DNA of 28,080 nucleotides, taken from NCBI GenBank assembly GCA_020854975.1, contig JAHKLQ010000091.1:1-28080 (forward strand), in the 5' to 3' direction. This DNA is from Methanobacterium sp. (GTDB lineage Archaea; Methanobacteriota; Methanobacteria; Methanobacteriales; Methanobacteriaceae). Numbering within the stretch: position 1 is the stretch's first letter; every line of letters starts with the position of its first letter. Below the pieces are notes generated by a model. The model did not search any database. It worked only from the letters and a program-made list of their open reading frames with translations, and was not told the DNA's origin. A program made the translations under genes and the position numbers. Shown here piece by piece: positions 1-9,649 of this stretch.

Positions 1-1
1 C

Positions 2-1723
<1,722 letters not shown>

Positions 1724-1799
1724 AAACCACCAGCACTAACCATAATAAAGATTTTCCTCTTGAAAAGAATCATCTAAAAAGGATTTAAAACTAATTTTT

Positions 1800-1826
1800 A
1801 CACCCCTATTACTGGGTGTTTTTTTT
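1800..1826 (+). terminator. Hairpin plus T-run terminator after the Lhr gene
   Basis: A 6-bp stem (acaccc at 1800-1805 with gggtgt at 1814-1819) encloses an 8-nt loop and runs straight into eight T residues at 1819-1826. It lies 77 bases after the helicase stop and before the next promoter, so it would end the lhr transcript. Confidence 0.7.
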
Positions 1827-1838
1827 AATTCCATAAAT

Positions 1839-1880
1839 TAAATATAGGGTTATTGATAATTATTATAAAGGCAAAGGTGA
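1839..1880 (+). promoter_or_regulatory. TATA box and Shine-Dalgarno of the glutamine synthetase-like gene
   Basis: A TATA-like element, taaatata at 1839-1846, sits about 40 bases before the ATG. AGGTGA at 1875-1880 is a good match to the anti-Shine-Dalgarno end of 16S rRNA, with 4 bases to the ATG at 1885. The transcription start would fall near 1868-1872. Confidence 0.45.
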
Positions 1881-1884
1881 CCTT

Positions 1885-3231
1885 ATGAATGAAATTAAAG
1901 ATATTTTCAACTCTAAAACCCGTTTCATCCGTGTCTTATGGTGTGATAATGCCAATATCATCAGAGGTAAAGCTGTTCATGTTGATTCTCTTCAAAGTTC
2001 AGATTCTACAAAGGATGTGGATATTAAGGTAGGTATTTCTCGTGGTCAGCAGGGTGTTCCTGTAATGTATGATGGTGTGGTGGAGGGATCCAGACTGGGT
2101 CCTGTGGGAGAAATAAGCCTAAAAGGTGATATGTCTACTTTAACCATCATACCCTATGCCCCGGGCCATGCCCGAGTTATGGGAGATATGATGGAAAATG
2201 GGAAGATCTGGGGGAATTGTCCACGGGGATTCTTAAAAAAGATGACCAATAAAGCTTTTAATGAGGGTTTGGAAGTTAAAGCTGCCTTTGAAAATGAATT
2301 TTATCTTCTTAAAATGGATGAAGAGCAAAGTAAATGTGAAGCATCAGATACCACTCCTTTTGCCTCAACCTACTCCATGGACCTGAATCAAGAAGTTATT
2401 GGAGATATTGTTGAATCTTTAATTGCCCAGAACATCACAGTAGAACAGTATTACCCTGAATCTGGTCCTGGCCAACATGAAATAACCATGAAGTATACAG
2501 ATGCTAGGAAAGCTGCTGATAACCAGATCATCTTTAGGGAAACAGTTAAAGCTGTAGCATTAAAACATGGATTGCGAGCTTCTTTTTTACCTAAAGTCTT
2601 TCCAGATACAGCAGGGAGCGGATGTCATCTTCATTTGAGCCTGTGGCAGGATGGGATGAATATCTTGCAGGACACTACAAATAGATACCATCTTTCTGAA
2701 ACTGCCCAGCACTTCCTGGCTGGAATACTGCACCATTTACCTGCATTAATGGCTATCACCACCCCTATTCCTCGATCATATCATAGGATCCGGCCGCAAA
2801 TGTGGAGTGGGGCTTTTCAGGTGTGGGGTTTTAATAATCGTGAAGCAGCCATCAGAGTTATCAAAGGGGATGATGGGGCTGTGGAGCATTTTGAATTTAA
2901 GACCATGGATGCATCTTCCAATCCTTATCTGGCTCTGGGTGCGGTTATTGCAGCGGGACTGGATGGTGTTTGCAATGAAATGAACCTGGCAGAACCAGTT
3001 GGGAAAGATCCTGCTGCTTTATCATCAGTTGAAAGGGACAAACTAAAAATTCACTCACTTCCCTGTAATATGAAAGAATCCATGGATAATCTTAAAGAAA
3101 ACAAAGTGCTCCTAAAAGCTATGGGACCTGAACTTTCTAAATCATACTTAGCAGTTAAAAAAGCAGAATATGAAGCACTTTGCAAGTTACCAGCAGGAAA
3201 AGAAGTGGATTTACTTCTTGAAAAGTACTAG
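1885..3231 (+). CDS. Glutamine synthetase-family protein (type I-like fold, substrate uncertain)
   Basis: A 448-residue protein with the full glutamine synthetase layout: an N-terminal beta-grasp ([15 protein letters not shown], residues 16-30) and the catalytic domain. Metal and substrate ligands are visible as E136 and E138 (FENEFY), E192 and E199 (PESGPGQHE), H248 (GSGCHLH), R319 (NNR), R324 and E337. The family ligates glutamate to an amine using ATP. Two departures argue against ordinary GlnA. The usual NGSGMH segment reads AGSGCH. The arginine two residues after the last metal ligand, which contacts substrate in GlnA, is lysine here (EFK, K339). Such variants resemble gamma-glutamylpolyamine/FluG-type relatives. 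It stands alone, with no glnB/amtB neighbour. Family certain, substrate unknown. Confidence 0.85.
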   Translation: MNEIKDIFNSKTRFIRVLWCDNANIIRGKAVHVDSLQSSDSTKDVDIKVGISRGQQGVPVMYDGVVEGSRLGPVGEISLKGDMSTLTIIPYAPGHARVMGDMMENGKIWGNCPRGFLKKMTNKAFNEGLEVKAAFENEFYLLKMDEEQSKCEASDTTPFASTYSMDLNQEVIGDIVESLIAQNITVEQYYPESGPGQHEITMKYTDARKAADNQIIFRETVKAVALKHGLRASFLPKVFPDTAGSGCHLHLSLWQDGMNILQDTTNRYHLSETAQHFLAGILHHLPALMAITTPIPRSYHRIRPQMWSGAFQVWGFNNREAAIRVIKGDDGAVEHFEFKTMDASSNPYLALGAVIAAGLDGVCNEMNLAEPVGKDPAALSSVERDKLKIHSLPCNMKESMDNLKENKVLLKAMGPELSKSYLAVKKAEYEALCKLPAGKEVDLLLEKY

Positions 3232-3240
3232 GAATAATAA

Positions 3241-3340
3241 GTTCTTATAATTCACTTCATAATCACTTATAATTCCTCTGATAATAGTTATAATCCGCTT
3301 ATAATAGTTATAATTCCTTTAAATAATTAATATTCCATTT
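3241..3340. repeat. Degenerate ~20-bp tandem repeat between convergent genes
   Basis: Four to five copies of an AT-rich unit fill the space between the two convergent genes. The clearest are ataatagttataatccgctt (3281-3300), ataatagttataattccttt (3301-3320) and aaataattaatattccattt (3321-3340). Looser copies lie at 3259-3280 (22 bases) and 3241-3258. No hairpin or T-run terminator stands out beside it. Its function is unknown. Confidence 0.7.
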
Positions 3341-3367
3341 AATATCATCAGATCATATGTGCAACCA

Positions 3368-4135
3368 TCATAAAGAGAATACTGGTTCTTCTTTGATGGA
3401 TTGTATGATCTTTTGTGCAGCTTCCACTTCTTGGGATTCGCCACTAACAAGCAACCAGATGGAACCTTCTGCCCCTGCAACTCCACCTGCAGCCACTAAT
3501 TCTGCTTTGGCACCGGTTAAACTGGAAATAGCGTCAATTTCTGTGTGAATTTCACCTACCACTGGTAGGAATCGGGGTCCATGGGCACCTGGAGAGTTTA
3601 GTTTAAGTGCAAGACCGTCCAGATCAGTGTTAACTCTTTTTTCAAGCCCCACAGGAAGAATTAAATACACACGACGACCAATTACAGCCTGTAATGATGT
3701 GCCAATGGTACCACCTTTAGGGTGACCTATGTAAATTGCAGCCTTCTTCTGAGTAACATTCAGGGCATTAGCACCCTTTATAATCACGTCCCCATTTTTA
3801 AGTTCATCGGCAACATCGAATATGGTTAAGCCTTTCTTCCAAACACCATTAACAATAACCACATCCCCGGGGAATTCATTTTCACCCTTTAGTCGTCCTT
3901 CGTCAGTGGTGAGTCCCACGGGTGGTAAGATTATCCCCCTGAAAAATCTTTTTCTGGAGAAACCTTCCAGTTGGCCTAGGTTTTTTAGGATTTCTTCAGC
4001 CACGTAACCATTGGTTGTTCCTGCGATTATAACCACGGTTCCGGACTTAAGTGATTTTTCAATGGCAGGATGATCAGCTAATGCCTTAGCAATTAATCTC
4101 TTACCCATGGCTGGTGTGATTAAAAATTGTTCCAT
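3368..4135 (-). CDS. Conserved hypothetical protein, possible sugar-isomerase-like fold
   Basis: A 255-residue soluble protein. I do not recognise a named family, although the composition and glycine-rich turns look like a genuine, conserved archaeal protein. An early segment ([18 protein letters not shown]) resembles the glycine/threonine phosphate-binding loop of DeoR/NagB-type (ISOCOT) folds, which is only a weak hint. Later landmarks are IKGANALN and a glycine-rich stretch ending in [13 protein letters not shown] sequence. I chose the ATG at 4135 because GGAG lies 8 bases before it; an in-frame GTG at 4153 would add six residues and has no better site. A TATA-like tataaatta at about 4171-4180 would give a leader of some 15 bases. 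It converges on the glutamine synthetase-like gene. Confidence 0.8.
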   Translation of the reverse strand: MEQFLITPAMGKRLIAKALADHPAIEKSLKSGTVVIIAGTTNGYVAEEILKNLGQLEGFSRKRFFRGIILPPVGLTTDEGRLKGENEFPGDVVIVNGVWKKGLTIFDVADELKNGDVIIKGANALNVTQKKAAIYIGHPKGGTIGTSLQAVIGRRVYLILPVGLEKRVNTDLDGLALKLNSPGAHGPRFLPVVGEIHTEIDAISSLTGAKAELVAAGGVAGAEGSIWLLVSGESQEVEAAQKIIQSIKEEPVFSL

Positions 4136-4330
4136 AAAAACTGCTCCTTCCACTTATCTTTTATCCCTTATTAATTTATATCATGTAAATAAATTAAATT
4201 ATGTTTTTTTATTAATTTCAGTAGGTTTATCATTGACACAGAGTGTGGATGATATTTATAAAACTATATAAACTACTGGAAAACTGTATAATTCCTAAAA
4301 ATAATTTGGCTTATAAAAAAAATGGAGTTG

Positions 4331-4370
4331 AAATGAATAAATAAGATTTTGAATGAATAAATAAAATATA
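4331..4370. repeat. 20-bp direct duplication in the intergenic region
   Basis: The 12-base string atgaataaataa occurs at 4333-4344 and again at 4353-4364, exactly 20 bases apart and embedded in similar flanks. It lies between the hypothetical gene's promoter region and the 3' end of the TetR gene. Each copy happens to read as a start codon followed two codons later by a stop. Confidence 0.6.
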
Positions 4371-4398
4371 ATCAAATATGAAACTGAATTATATTTTT

Positions 4399-4950
4399 TT
4401 ATCCATTACTATTTTGGATACACTCCACAGAGTTGTTAATGAATCTTTCTAAAGATTCATTGTAGTTAATAACTTCACTCTTTTTTTCTAGATGGAGCAT
4501 GTAAATAAATCCTGTAATGGTCATTACAAAGGTCCCAGGATCTACTTTGTCATTGGGGATTTTATCTGACATGTATTCCGTGAATTGATTAAATAATTGA
4601 AGTGAAAGGGAATTGTTTATCCTGTTTCCTTCATTGATGGTTAAACAGAAAGTATCAAAATTATTATCAAGAACATTGGAATAATTTTTAATAAAAGTTT
4701 CCAGAAATTCCCTGGAATCTTTATAATCATTATCTAAAAGTATAGCACTAAATTCCTGTCTCATTTTTTCATGATTTTGATCTAGAACTTTCTTAAAAAG
4801 ATTATCTTTTGTTTTAAATCGCCTGAATAATGTTAATTCACTAACACCTGCTTCTTGTGCTATAAGCCGAGTGGTAGCTCCAACATATCCTTTCTCAGCA
4901 AACAATTTTAAAGCCGCGTCTAAAATTTTATTTTCTGTGTCACTCGTCAT
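4399..4950 (-). CDS. TetR/AcrR-family transcriptional regulator
   Basis: A 183-residue one-component regulator. The N-terminal helix-turn-helix is typical: ILDAALKLFAEKGYVGATT, then IAQEAGVSELTLFRRFKTKD. TetR proteins bind operator palindromes as dimers and are released by a small ligand held in the all-helical C-terminal domain, which is too variable here to name a ligand. I place the start at 4950 (MTSDTENK), with AGGT shortly before it; an upstream in-frame ATG at 4974 would add eight residues and would be nearly leaderless. No transporter is adjacent. The nearest gene on that side is hisG, about 0.5 kb away, and the DHA2-type exporter is 12 kb off, so the target is unknown. Confidence 0.88.
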   Translation of the reverse strand: MTSDTENKILDAALKLFAEKGYVGATTRLIAQEAGVSELTLFRRFKTKDNLFKKVLDQNHEKMRQEFSAILLDNDYKDSREFLETFIKNYSNVLDNNFDTFCLTINEGNRINNSLSLQLFNQFTEYMSDKIPNDKVDPGTFVMTITGFIYMLHLEKKSEVINYNESLERFINNSVECIQNSNG

Positions 4951-4974
4951 TGTACCTGCCACCGTATACTGCAT

Positions 4975-5443
4975 TTTCTTTTATACTCGTGAATTCGGAT
5001 CTTCAAATTTAATTTAAAAATATGAACAATATAAGTTTTACAAAACATGGATATTCTGATAAATATTCCCTAAAAACTTGTAAACCACCTTCATCTAACA
5101 TTGTCCGACAATTTTTTGAAACAACATTTATTATTAGCCTATTTCAATTTTAGGTAAGAAAAGATGAAGAGGAGGTGCACACAAACATGTATTAAATTAT
5201 GCTTTTTTTAAATTTTACAGACCGAAACTACTTGTTATTGCAAATTCTCTTATTAATTACCTTACTCAAGTGTTTTTAAATCTTTTTCGGCGGAAACCAC
5301 ATGCGGAAACATCCTTCCGGCAAAATAGGAAGGGTTTATTCAATTGTTAAGATGCCATTGAACTAGTAAACTTGATGAAAAATAAAAAATTAAAGAAATT
5401 TTTACTTAAATTAAAAGATTAATGATTTTCAGGGCTAGTTTAA
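4975..5443. other. Gene-poor 0.47-kb region with an orphan Shine-Dalgarno and a small hairpin
   Basis: No convincing protein gene is seen. Three things stand out. First, the TetR promoter at the left end has AT-rich, TATA-like sequence near 5010-5020 on the minus strand. Second, AGGAGGTG lies at about 5170-5177 on the plus strand, a perfect Shine-Dalgarno followed only by ATG-TAT-TAA at 5187-5195 and then a T-run. Third, a more GC-rich patch at 5288-5335 has a cggaaac direct repeat (5291-5297 and 5304-5310) and a ccttcc/ggaagg hairpin (5313-5318 with 5328-5333). The GC-rich patch could be a regulatory site or part of a small RNA. Confidence 0.5.
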
Positions 5444-5448
5444 TCATT
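5421..5448 (-). terminator. Possible hairpin overlapping the hisG stop codon
   Basis: aatgatt at 5421-5427 can pair with aatcatt at 5442-5448, and the TGA stop of hisG (5444-5446) lies inside one arm. Downstream on the minus strand the sequence is T-rich but has no clean T-run, so this is a weak terminator call. Confidence 0.35.
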
Positions 5449-6433
5449 GGACATATTGTTTAACATTTTCCCTTACAATTGCCGAAGCCCCAAAGTTTTT
5501 TATGGCTTTTAACATTTCAGGAAATTTATTTTTAGGAATCAATACGTTAACCTGGGAAAAAGTTGTTCCTACCACTACTGTGGGCTCATCAGAACAGTAT
5601 TCATGGGATAGGAGGAAATCTTTAACCTCATCCACCTGGTGATTGGCTAAATTAAATTTCACATCAAAATATTCCCTGGCCTTAATAGCTCCAAATAGTT
5701 GTTCAAATATTATTTTAGCTTTGTCTGCTTTTTCAGTTGTGCAGCTAGGACCAGCATAGAGTCCTGCACTGGATTCCATAATGGTTTCCAAGATCTTTAA
5801 ACCTGCCTTCCTCAGACTGCTACCAGTTTGAGTGTTATCCACAACCAGATCTGCCCCCTTAGCAATGTATACCTCAGTTGCACCATCAGAGTTGATTATT
5901 TGCACCATTTCATTATCCCCATCCCAGAGTCCTCGAACTTGAACCAGTGGTTTACTCTCACCAAACAATTCTTTATATCCTTCATTTTCCATGAAAAACT
6001 GTCGGGTGAGGTTAGGGTACTCTGTAAAGCAAAGAATGGGAGTTTCCCTGTGTTTATTAGCTCTGAAGAAATCTGAAAGTGATTCATAAGGGTCTTCTGT
6101 TGGAACAGCGACTATAAGTCTGGTTTGACCATAATTCAGGTCACCAACCTTTCTTATGTGTTCTCCTTCCACGTTAACGGATTCTTCCCTTACCCAATCT
6201 TCTCCTATTATGGCTATATCCAGTATTTGTCTGTTAAGTTCCACAGGGGCGCTTTGAGGCCTGGTTAAGAATCCTTTAATCTCTGGATCATTCAGGATGA
6301 TAATTTCGTTTTCTTCTTTCCCTGGTTCGTATCCACGAACCTCATAACCTGCATCAACGAATAATTGATAAGTGTTTCCTCTGTTAACATTATTTAAACT
6401 CCCTTTTGGGAGTCCAAGCACTATTTTTTCCAT
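5444..6433 (-). CDS. hisG: ATP phosphoribosyltransferase, long (hexameric) form
   Basis: Catalyses the first step of histidine synthesis: ATP plus PRPP to phosphoribosyl-ATP. At 329 residues it is the long form, with two periplasmic-binding-like lobes and a C-terminal ACT-like regulatory domain. Visible marks are GLPKGSL near the start, [20 protein letters not shown], the acidic PRPP-binding region [15 protein letters not shown] and a C-terminal domain ending in [13 protein letters not shown]. It is somewhat longer than the usual 285-300 residues. The long form works without HisZ and is feedback-inhibited by histidine in characterised members. AGGAG at 6442-6446 is 8 bases from the ATG at 6433 but only 2 from the ATG at 6439, so I chose the second. 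No other his gene is nearby. Confidence 0.92.
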   Translation of the reverse strand: MEKIVLGLPKGSLNNVNRGNTYQLFVDAGYEVRGYEPGKEENEIIILNDPEIKGFLTRPQSAPVELNRQILDIAIIGEDWVREESVNVEGEHIRKVGDLNYGQTRLIVAVPTEDPYESLSDFFRANKHRETPILCFTEYPNLTRQFFMENEGYKELFGESKPLVQVRGLWDGDNEMVQIINSDGATEVYIAKGADLVVDNTQTGSSLRKAGLKILETIMESSAGLYAGPSCTTEKADKAKIIFEQLFGAIKAREYFDVKFNLANHQVDEVKDFLLSHEYCSDEPTVVVGTTFSQVNVLIPKNKFPEMLKAIKNFGASAIVRENVKQYVQ

Positions 6434-6670
6434 TTCCATAACTCCTGTTTCACTGTTGATCTTATTAATGGTTTTTAAACCTGATTTATCCTTTTTTAAA
6501 ATTTAATTATAATTCCTAAACTTTTCAATATATTATTTTTCTTTCATTTCCATATTTAATCGCATATTTTCTCCAAATTTTTTGGAAAAATGAATATGTT
6601 CCTTATTCTCCAAAATAATAGTCAATTACCGGGATAATGATGAGATTTTGGGAAAAGGGTTTGAGTATTT

Positions 6671-7081
6671 TTATAATTTAAAACTATAATCAGTTAAGTT
6701 ATAAGAGTAGTTAGTTAAGTTGTAAGTTGCCATTAATTTGTCGTATCCCATGGTATAAACTAGTATTACTCCTGCAATCCATAAAATTCCTCCAACCAGT
6801 AGGAAAGCATATCCCCAGTATTTAGCATCTTTTTCTTTCTGGGCTATTAAGTAGATCCCTGAAGCTACTGCTAGTGGGAAAAAGAAGATTATACCAATAA
6901 GTCCTAGGAGTTTAGCTGAAAAATGTGACTTTTTAATCTCCTGACCCTTGTTTAGTTCATTTAAGTCTCTTTTTTTCCCTTCCTTATCTGTAATTTCAGG
7001 AGAGGCGTTTTTAGGATGACCACAGAATTGACAGCGATCAGAATTTTCTGGATATTCTACTCCACATTTCGGACATCGCAC
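6671..7081 (-). CDS. Small membrane protein with N-terminal zinc ribbon
   Basis: About 136 residues. It opens with a four-cysteine zinc ribbon (CPKCG, then CQFCG), followed by a charged linker and two transmembrane segments (LLGLIGIIFFFPLAVASGIY and FLLVGGILWIAGVILVY). The tail is short and tyrosine/asparagine-rich and contains a duplicated NLTxYS motif. Proteins of this build are common in methanogens and mostly uncharacterised. I place the start at the GTG at 7081: AGGTGA at about 7087-7092 then stands 5 bases ahead of it, whereas an upstream GTG at 7088-7090 lies within that ribosome binding site. It is divergent from the AlbA_2 gene. No function can be named. Confidence 0.75.
   Translation of the reverse strand: MRCPKCGVEYPENSDRCQFCGHPKNASPEITDKEGKKRDLNELNKGQEIKKSHFSAKLLGLIGIIFFFPLAVASGIYLIAQKEKDAKYWGYAFLLVGGILWIAGVILVYTMGYDKLMATYNLTNYSYNLTDYSFKL
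6682..6723. repeat. 21-bp in-frame tandem duplication at a gene's 3' end
   Basis: Two 21-base units share agttaagtt at the same place (6692-6700 and 6713-6721). They encode the repeated NLTNYS/NLTDYS tail of the zinc-ribbon membrane protein. The length keeps the reading frame. Confidence 0.55.
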
Positions 7082-7180
7082 ATAATTCACCTAAATAATA
7101 AGTACATCCCATAACATTTAAATTTGATGCGTGGCACTCCCTATTAATGTTATTACATTTACTAAAAAGAGTTGTATATT

Positions 7181-7210
7181 AAATCTTAAAGAATTTAAAT
7201 CTTAAAGAAT
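7181..7210. promoter_or_regulatory. 16-bp-spaced direct repeat, candidate operator of the AlbA_2 gene
   Basis: aaatcttaaagaat occurs perfectly at 7181-7194 and 7197-7210. It is directly followed by an AT-rich TATA-like aatataat (7211-7218), 45-50 bases before the AlbA_2 start. A perfect 14-base pair of repeats abutting a promoter looks like an operator, possibly for the helix-turn-helix domain of the gene's own product. That last link is inference. Confidence 0.45.
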
Positions 7211-7261
7211 AATATAATGCGGTAGCTTTAAATTGAATTATTAAGTAATTGGAGATTTGAG

Positions 7262-8593
7262 ATGAATTTTTCCAGAATCCTAAAAAAAGGTGCAGGAACC
7301 ACGATAGAATTTAAAGAAATTATGCAAGAAAAAGAGTTTAAGACTATATCAGGATTTTCTAACACTGAAGGTGGTATTTTATTCTGCGGTGTCTCTGATA
7401 AAGGGGATATTGTTGGTTTTGATTGTAGTGAGGAGTCAGTTCAAAGTATTACCCATAAAATAGTGGATAAGATGGGAATTCGTCCTGTTATCTCCTGTTT
7501 TGAATATGATGGAAAGACGATTTTAAGGATAGACATTGCTAAAAGTCCTAATCCCATTTCATACAAGGGAAAATATTATAAAAGAGTCAGAAACACTACT
7601 AAAAAAATATCAAAGGAAGAATTAGGAGATTTCTTTTCAAGGGGAAGTAACTGGGATGGTCTGACCAATGATTATAGTTTGGATGAAATAGATGAGGAAT
7701 CTGTTCGTAGATTCATACGGAATGCCGTGCAAAAAGGAAGATTGGTTGCAGATGATACAGCAGATATATCTGAAATACTCCATAAACTGAACCTTTTAGT
7801 TGGGGGTAAACTCACCAATGCAGCTATAATTCTTTTTGGTAAGGATCCACAGAAATATTTCACCAATGCAATGGTTAGGGTGTTGAGATTTAAAAATGAC
7901 GTCAATGTTTCAGATAGACGAATTGAGGGTAATTTGTTCTGTCAGGCTGAAGAAGCTGAAGAGGCCATTAAAAATTCTTTGAATGTGAAATTTGAAATAA
8001 AGGGTAAATTAACTCGTGATGAAGTTTGGGATTATCCTCTTGAAGCCATACGTGAAGCTCTTATAAATTCCATAGTTCACCGGGATTATTTTAAATATGG
8101 AATTCAGACCCAGATCAAGATATTTGACGATAAGATCTGGTTTTTTAATCCTGGAGAGTTATTTGGTGGGATGACCCTTGAAAAACTCCGAGATCCTCAT
8201 CCATCTTCAACTCGAAATCCTTTAATTAGCGAAATATTTTTCAAGGCAGGACTGGTTGAAGTTCATGGATCTGGTATTCATCAGATGATGAAATCTTTAA
8301 AAGATGTCGGGCTCCCTGAACCTGAATTTAAAGAGGAATTTGCCGGATTTTCGGTTTATATGATGAAAAATGTGTATGATAAAGAGTATTTGAAAAGTTT
8401 GGGTCTTAATCGTAGTCAGATCCAGGCAGTTTCTTACATACAGGAACATGGCTCTTTAGCCATGTCTGACTTTGCACGTATTTCCCCAGGAATAAATGAA
8501 CGGACACTTAGACGTTATTTAGCTGATTTAGTTGATAAAAAACTTATTATAGCCATTGGGGAGAAAAAAGGAAGAAGATATGAACTTTCCTGA
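7262..8593 (+). CDS. AlbA_2 (Schlafen-like) / RecG-like ATPase-domain transcriptional regulator
   Basis: A 443-residue protein of the COG2865 type. Residues about 10-125 are an AlbA_2 domain (TIEFKEI, then ISGFSNTEGGILFCGVSDKG). About 260-365 is the RecG-related HATPase_c_4-like domain (EAIREALINSIVHRDY, then IKIFDDKIWFFNPGEL and a VEVHGSGI loop). The last 70 residues form a winged helix (SQIQAVSYIQEHGSLAMSDFA, ERTLRRYLADLVDKKL). Members are annotated as putative DNA-binding transcriptional regulators; several sit in defence or mobile regions, but their activity is little studied. GGAG lies 8 bases before the ATG. The surroundings are AT-rich with an orphan membrane gene downstream, so this may be accessory DNA. 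Confidence 0.88.
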   Translation: MNFSRILKKGAGTTIEFKEIMQEKEFKTISGFSNTEGGILFCGVSDKGDIVGFDCSEESVQSITHKIVDKMGIRPVISCFEYDGKTILRIDIAKSPNPISYKGKYYKRVRNTTKKISKEELGDFFSRGSNWDGLTNDYSLDEIDEESVRRFIRNAVQKGRLVADDTADISEILHKLNLLVGGKLTNAAIILFGKDPQKYFTNAMVRVLRFKNDVNVSDRRIEGNLFCQAEEAEEAIKNSLNVKFEIKGKLTRDEVWDYPLEAIREALINSIVHRDYFKYGIQTQIKIFDDKIWFFNPGELFGGMTLEKLRDPHPSSTRNPLISEIFFKAGLVEVHGSGIHQMMKSLKDVGLPEPEFKEEFAGFSVYMMKNVYDKEYLKSLGLNRSQIQAVSYIQEHGSLAMSDFARISPGINERTLRRYLADLVDKKLIIAIGEKKGRRYELS

Positions 8594-8611
8594 TCTGGGA
8601 CATGATTGGAG

Positions 8612-8645
8612 ATAACGGACATATAACGGACATATCGGACAAATA
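8612..8645. repeat. 11-bp tandem repeat just after the AlbA_2 gene
   Basis: ataacggacat occurs at 8612-8622 and 8623-8633, followed by a degenerate third copy reaching 8645. It starts 19 bases after the stop codon. A related gggacat precedes it at about 8597-8603. Confidence 0.6.
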
Positions 8646-8673
8646 TATTTTCTTTAAAACCTTTGTCAGATAC

Positions 8674-8703
8674 TACTTCGTTATAGTTCTGTTTAACGAA
8701 GTA
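8674..8703. terminator. Perfect 10-bp inverted repeat followed by T-rich sequence
   Basis: tacttcgtta (8674-8683) and taacgaagta (8694-8703) pair perfectly around a 10-base loop, with T-rich sequence at 8713-8730. This would suit a terminator for the AlbA_2 transcript, or an operator for the next gene. Confidence 0.45.
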
Positions 8704-8840
8704 AATTCAGATTTTTCTTTTTGGTTTTTAGTAACATTTTTATGGGAATTAATAAATACCAGTATTGATTATTTCTTTATTATTATTAAAGACAATCTTT
8801 TTCATTATAAAAAGGTTAAAGATGAGGAAAGTGCTGTAAA

Positions 8841-9620
8841 ATGGATTTAAAACCCACTATCTGGATAAGTTCAATTGATCATTTAGATGAATTTCAACAA
8901 ATTCTGGATAATGCTTCTACATGGAAGAAAATGTTTGGATATGATATACCTGATGGGTTTCCAAATATGGGTAGAGGCCCATTAAGGTACTTTTCTCAGG
9001 GCGAAATCACTTTCAAAAACGATAATATAATATATAAAGCTTCTTCTGAAGAAAATAGGTTTTTATTACCGTATAATAATCTTAAAGAGGATTTATTAAT
9101 TGTGTTGAATCGTTCCAAAATTAAATCAATTGAAGCTTATTCCCAAAAAGGACCATTTGTTAACTGGAAATGGATCAAAATTACTTGTGATGAAGATATA
9201 ATGGGTGGTGAGTTTTTAATCTGTGCAGATGGAAGTGATAATACCGTAAATTTATTTGAAATGTTAACCCAATTTAAAAAAAGTCAAACAATAACCACAA
9301 ATTTAAAAGATTTTTCCGGAACTAAAATAGTTTTATTAGGTTATATTGGTGCTATTTTAATTGCCACAACCACAATAATCTATTTGATTCACTCAGTTTT
9401 CATTCATATAGCAGGACATGGACACCTAAATGAGACTTTCATAGGACTAACAGTCTTTATTTTATTTTTTTTGGGAATTATATTAATAGTTCCAGAAATA
9501 ACATGGTCTACAAATAAAATATCTCAAAATAGAAAAATTAAATACCACTTTTTTTTAATCGGCTCGATCATGTGCCTCTCATCTATGATCAACTTTTTAA
9601 TAAGTCATTTTTATCAATGA
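8841..9620 (+). CDS. Hypothetical membrane protein with soluble N-terminal half
   Basis: A 259-residue protein that I do not recognise. The first 155 residues are soluble and mixed in charge. Three hydrophobic helices follow, at about 163-184 (IVLLGYIGAILIATTTIIYL), 203-225 (FIGLTVFILFFLGIILIV) and 238-257. Base composition is markedly AT-rich even for this window, and codon use leans to A/T third positions, which suggests recent arrival. GAGG lies about 14 bases before the ATG, which is far for a ribosome binding site. It follows the AlbA_2 gene on the same strand after a hairpin, so it is probably transcribed separately. It is convergent with the amidotransferase-like gene 29 bases on. Confidence 0.7.
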   Translation: MDLKPTIWISSIDHLDEFQQILDNASTWKKMFGYDIPDGFPNMGRGPLRYFSQGEITFKNDNIIYKASSEENRFLLPYNNLKEDLLIVLNRSKIKSIEAYSQKGPFVNWKWIKITCDEDIMGGEFLICADGSDNTVNLFEMLTQFKKSQTITTNLKDFSGTKIVLLGYIGAILIATTTIIYLIHSVFIHIAGHGHLNETFIGLTVFILFFLGIILIVPEITWSTNKISQNRKIKYHFFLIGSIMCLSSMINFLISHFYQ

Positions 9621-9649
9621 TAATTGAAAAAAATCTAAAATAAAACTTC

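Noticed and set aside
8602..8850. 82-codon frame between the AlbA_2 gene and the membrane protein gene
   Set aside because: No ribosome binding site; it overlaps the next gene's start and spans both a tandem repeat and a perfect inverted repeat. Its Phe/Ile/Tyr-rich content is what AT-rich non-coding DNA gives.
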